The notes under the pieces: generated by a model | Databases searched by the model: none | Seen by the model: the letters and a program-made list of their open reading frames with translations, nothing else | Told to the model about the DNA's origin: nothing | Made by a program: the position numbers and the translations under genes | DNA from: Streptomyces sp. NBC_00878 | GTDB lineage: Bacteria; Actinomycetota; Actinomycetes; Streptomycetales; Streptomycetaceae | Length of the DNA: 64,000 nucleotides | Direction: 5' to 3' | Assembly: GCF_026341515.1 (NCBI RefSeq) | Contig: NZ_JAPEOK010000001.1 | Location: 3,100,001 to 3,164,000 of the forward strand | Part shown: positions 63,137-64,000 of the stretch, piece by piece | Layout: each line of letters opens with the position of its first letter | Numbering within the stretch: the stretch's first letter is position 1

Positions 63137-63168
63137 AGGGGCGCGTACGACCTTTCGTACGCGCCCCT
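63137..63168. terminator. 14-bp perfect hairpin, bidirectional terminator
   Basis: AGGGGCGCGTACGA (63137-63150) and TCGTACGCGCCCCT (63155-63168) with a CCTT loop, between the convergent TetR and lipoprotein genes. Confidence 0.85.
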
Positions 63169-63214
63169 CGCGCCCTTCACACCCTTCGCGCTCTGCGGAA
63201 GGTCCGCGAGCGGG

Positions 63215-63640
63215 TCAGCCCTGGTCCTGCTGCTCCTGGCTCTGGCCCTGCTGGCCGCCGGTCCCGCAGCCTCCGCCCGGCCCGCCGCCCTGGCCGCCGC
63301 CGGGACCGCCACCCTGGCCGGGACCGCCGCTGGCCGCACCTGACGGCATCCCGGTGGGCGCGCCCGACGGGGCCTTCCCCGTAGCGGCACCGGACGGCGC
63401 CCCCGAAGGTGCCCCGGACGGAGCCCCGCTCGGCATCCCCGACGGAGCGCCGCTCGGAGCCCCGCTCGGTGCGCCGGACGGCGCCTGGCAGTTCTGCTGC
63501 CCCGAACTGCCGTTGCCGCTGCCATTACCCGAGGACGACGAGGAGTCGCCCGAGCCGCAGGCCGTCAGCAGGAGTGGCGACAGCGCCAGCAGGGCGATGG
63601 CGGGGATGTGACGTACGCGCGTCATGCGGACAGGCTTCAT
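63215..63640 (-). CDS. Repeat-rich lipoprotein (APSG/MPSG repeats)
   Basis: 141 residues. The signal peptide IPAIALLALSPLLLTACGSG has a lipobox LTAC at about residue 28. The mature part is entirely low-complexity: Ser/Gly-rich, then about 12 tandem APSG/MPSG/APTG tetrapeptides, then Gly-Pro-Gly runs (GPGQGGGPGGGQGGG), ending in Gln-rich GQSQEQQDQG. It contains two further cysteines. It looks like a surface spacer or wall-associated protein; no enzymatic domain. Start: ATG at 63640, behind GGGAGTTGCCCTC. Confidence 0.75.
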   Translation of the reverse strand: MKPVRMTRVRHIPAIALLALSPLLLTACGSGDSSSSSGNGSGNGSSGQQNCQAPSGAPSGAPSGAPSGMPSGAPSGAPSGAPSGAATGKAPSGAPTGMPSGAASGGPGQGGGPGGGQGGGPGGGCGTGGQQGQSQEQQDQG

Positions 63641-63831
63641 GAGGGCAACTCCCGTTTGGATGAGCGGAATCTGAGAGCCGCATGCAACCAACCGCCCATA
63701 GGCCCCGCTTGGGCCCGCGCTGTGCCCCGCCTGTGCCTAGAGCAAAGACCGACTCAACAAACCCGCCCTGACCTGCGCTTTCATCCGCTCGCCCCAACTC
63801 CCCCGCTGGTACAGGTCCGTGACAGAAGAAG

Positions 63832-63889
63832 CCAGGAGGCAGGAGCAGGAGGCAGGAGGCAGGAAGCAGGAAGCAGGAAGCAGGAAGCA
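63832..63889. repeat. Heptanucleotide tandem repeat (CAGGAGG/CAGGAAG)
   Basis: About eight units of seven bases, CAGGAGG at the left and CAGGAAG at the right, with one unit lacking a base. The array sits 17-75 bases past the stop of the thioesterase gene. Confidence 0.9.
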
Positions 63890-63905
63890 GCTGACCGCGT
63901 ACGGA

Positions 63906-64000
63906 TCAGCCGAGCCGCACCCTGGCCAGTTGCCGTGACTGTGCGACGAGCCGGTCCGCGCTGTCCCACACCTCGGCGTCCTCCTCCAGGAAGCCGCCGG
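63906..64000 (-). CDS. Acyl-CoA thioesterase family protein (3' end only)
   Basis: The last 30 residues are visible: GGFLEEDAEVWDSADRLVAQ then SRQLARVRLG and a TGA at 63906-63908. The WDSxxRLVAQSRQLA ending is typical of TesB-like hotdog thioesterases of actinobacteria. The remainder lies outside the window. Confidence 0.65.
   Translation of the reverse strand, partial: GGFLEEDAEVWDSADRLVAQSRQLARVRLG

Overview
The window is a high-GC actinobacterial chromosome segment, almost certainly Streptomyces. The signs are codon third positions near-saturated with G/C, many GTG starts, purine-rich ribosome binding sites, Tat-type lipoproteins, a LuxR/LAL regulator and Streptomyces-style interspersed palindromes. 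From memory, the gene order (ilvB-ilvN-ilvC-serA, leuB, ilvE, cimA, gatCAB, ligA, mnmA) matches in reverse the S. coelicolor SCO5485-SCO5530 region. That comparison was not computed here. I see no phage, plasmid, CRISPR, rRNA or tRNA.

Left part (1-14.7 kb): a LysR regulator; citramalate synthase cimA behind a candidate leader-peptide attenuator; a secreted beta-propeller protein; and a four-gene unit (fused ureAB, an atypical ureC, agmatine deiminase, TetR regulator) divergent from an NCS1 nucleobase-type permease. Then come ilvE, leuB and a Tat-exported metallophosphatase.

Middle (15-31 kb): a proline-utilisation locus (P5C dehydrogenase, proline dehydrogenase, divergent PucR-type regulator). 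It is followed by a membrane protein, a mosaic of gene fragments from a decayed peptide ABC transporter plus a HAD fragment, and a TetR/MFS efflux pair with a visible operator region. The serine and branched-chain block serA and ilvBNC is next. ilvBNC is preceded by a textbook leader peptide (MRTRILVLGKRVG) and attenuator. Together with leuB, ilvE and cimA on the same strand, most of isoleucine/valine/leucine synthesis lies within 30 kb.

Right part (31-64 kb): two composite GGDEF-EAL proteins (CdgC-like with a degenerate EAL domain, RmdB-like with an intact one), a hydroxyacid dehydrogenase, an aldo-keto reductase, a PQQ-type sugar dehydrogenase lipoprotein, a giant LuxR regulator, an MMPL exporter overlapping an acetyltransferase, and the gatCAB amidotransferase operon with a small membrane protein co-translated with gatA. 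After these come ligA, a MetE-like protein, a SDR, a LOG-family protein, a methyltransferase, and the tRNA-thiolation pair mnmA and cysteine desulfurase, separated by an oppositely oriented peptidoglycan amidase. The window ends with small membrane proteins, a TetR with a paired operator, a repeat-rich lipoprotein and the 3' end of a thioesterase.

Two repeat phenomena run through the window. A palindromic dispersed element (about 40 bp) is found in intergenic DNA and also in frame inside leuB, cdgC and rmdB. Short tandem repeats (22-26 bp) extend from the stop codons of pruA and the LuxR gene.
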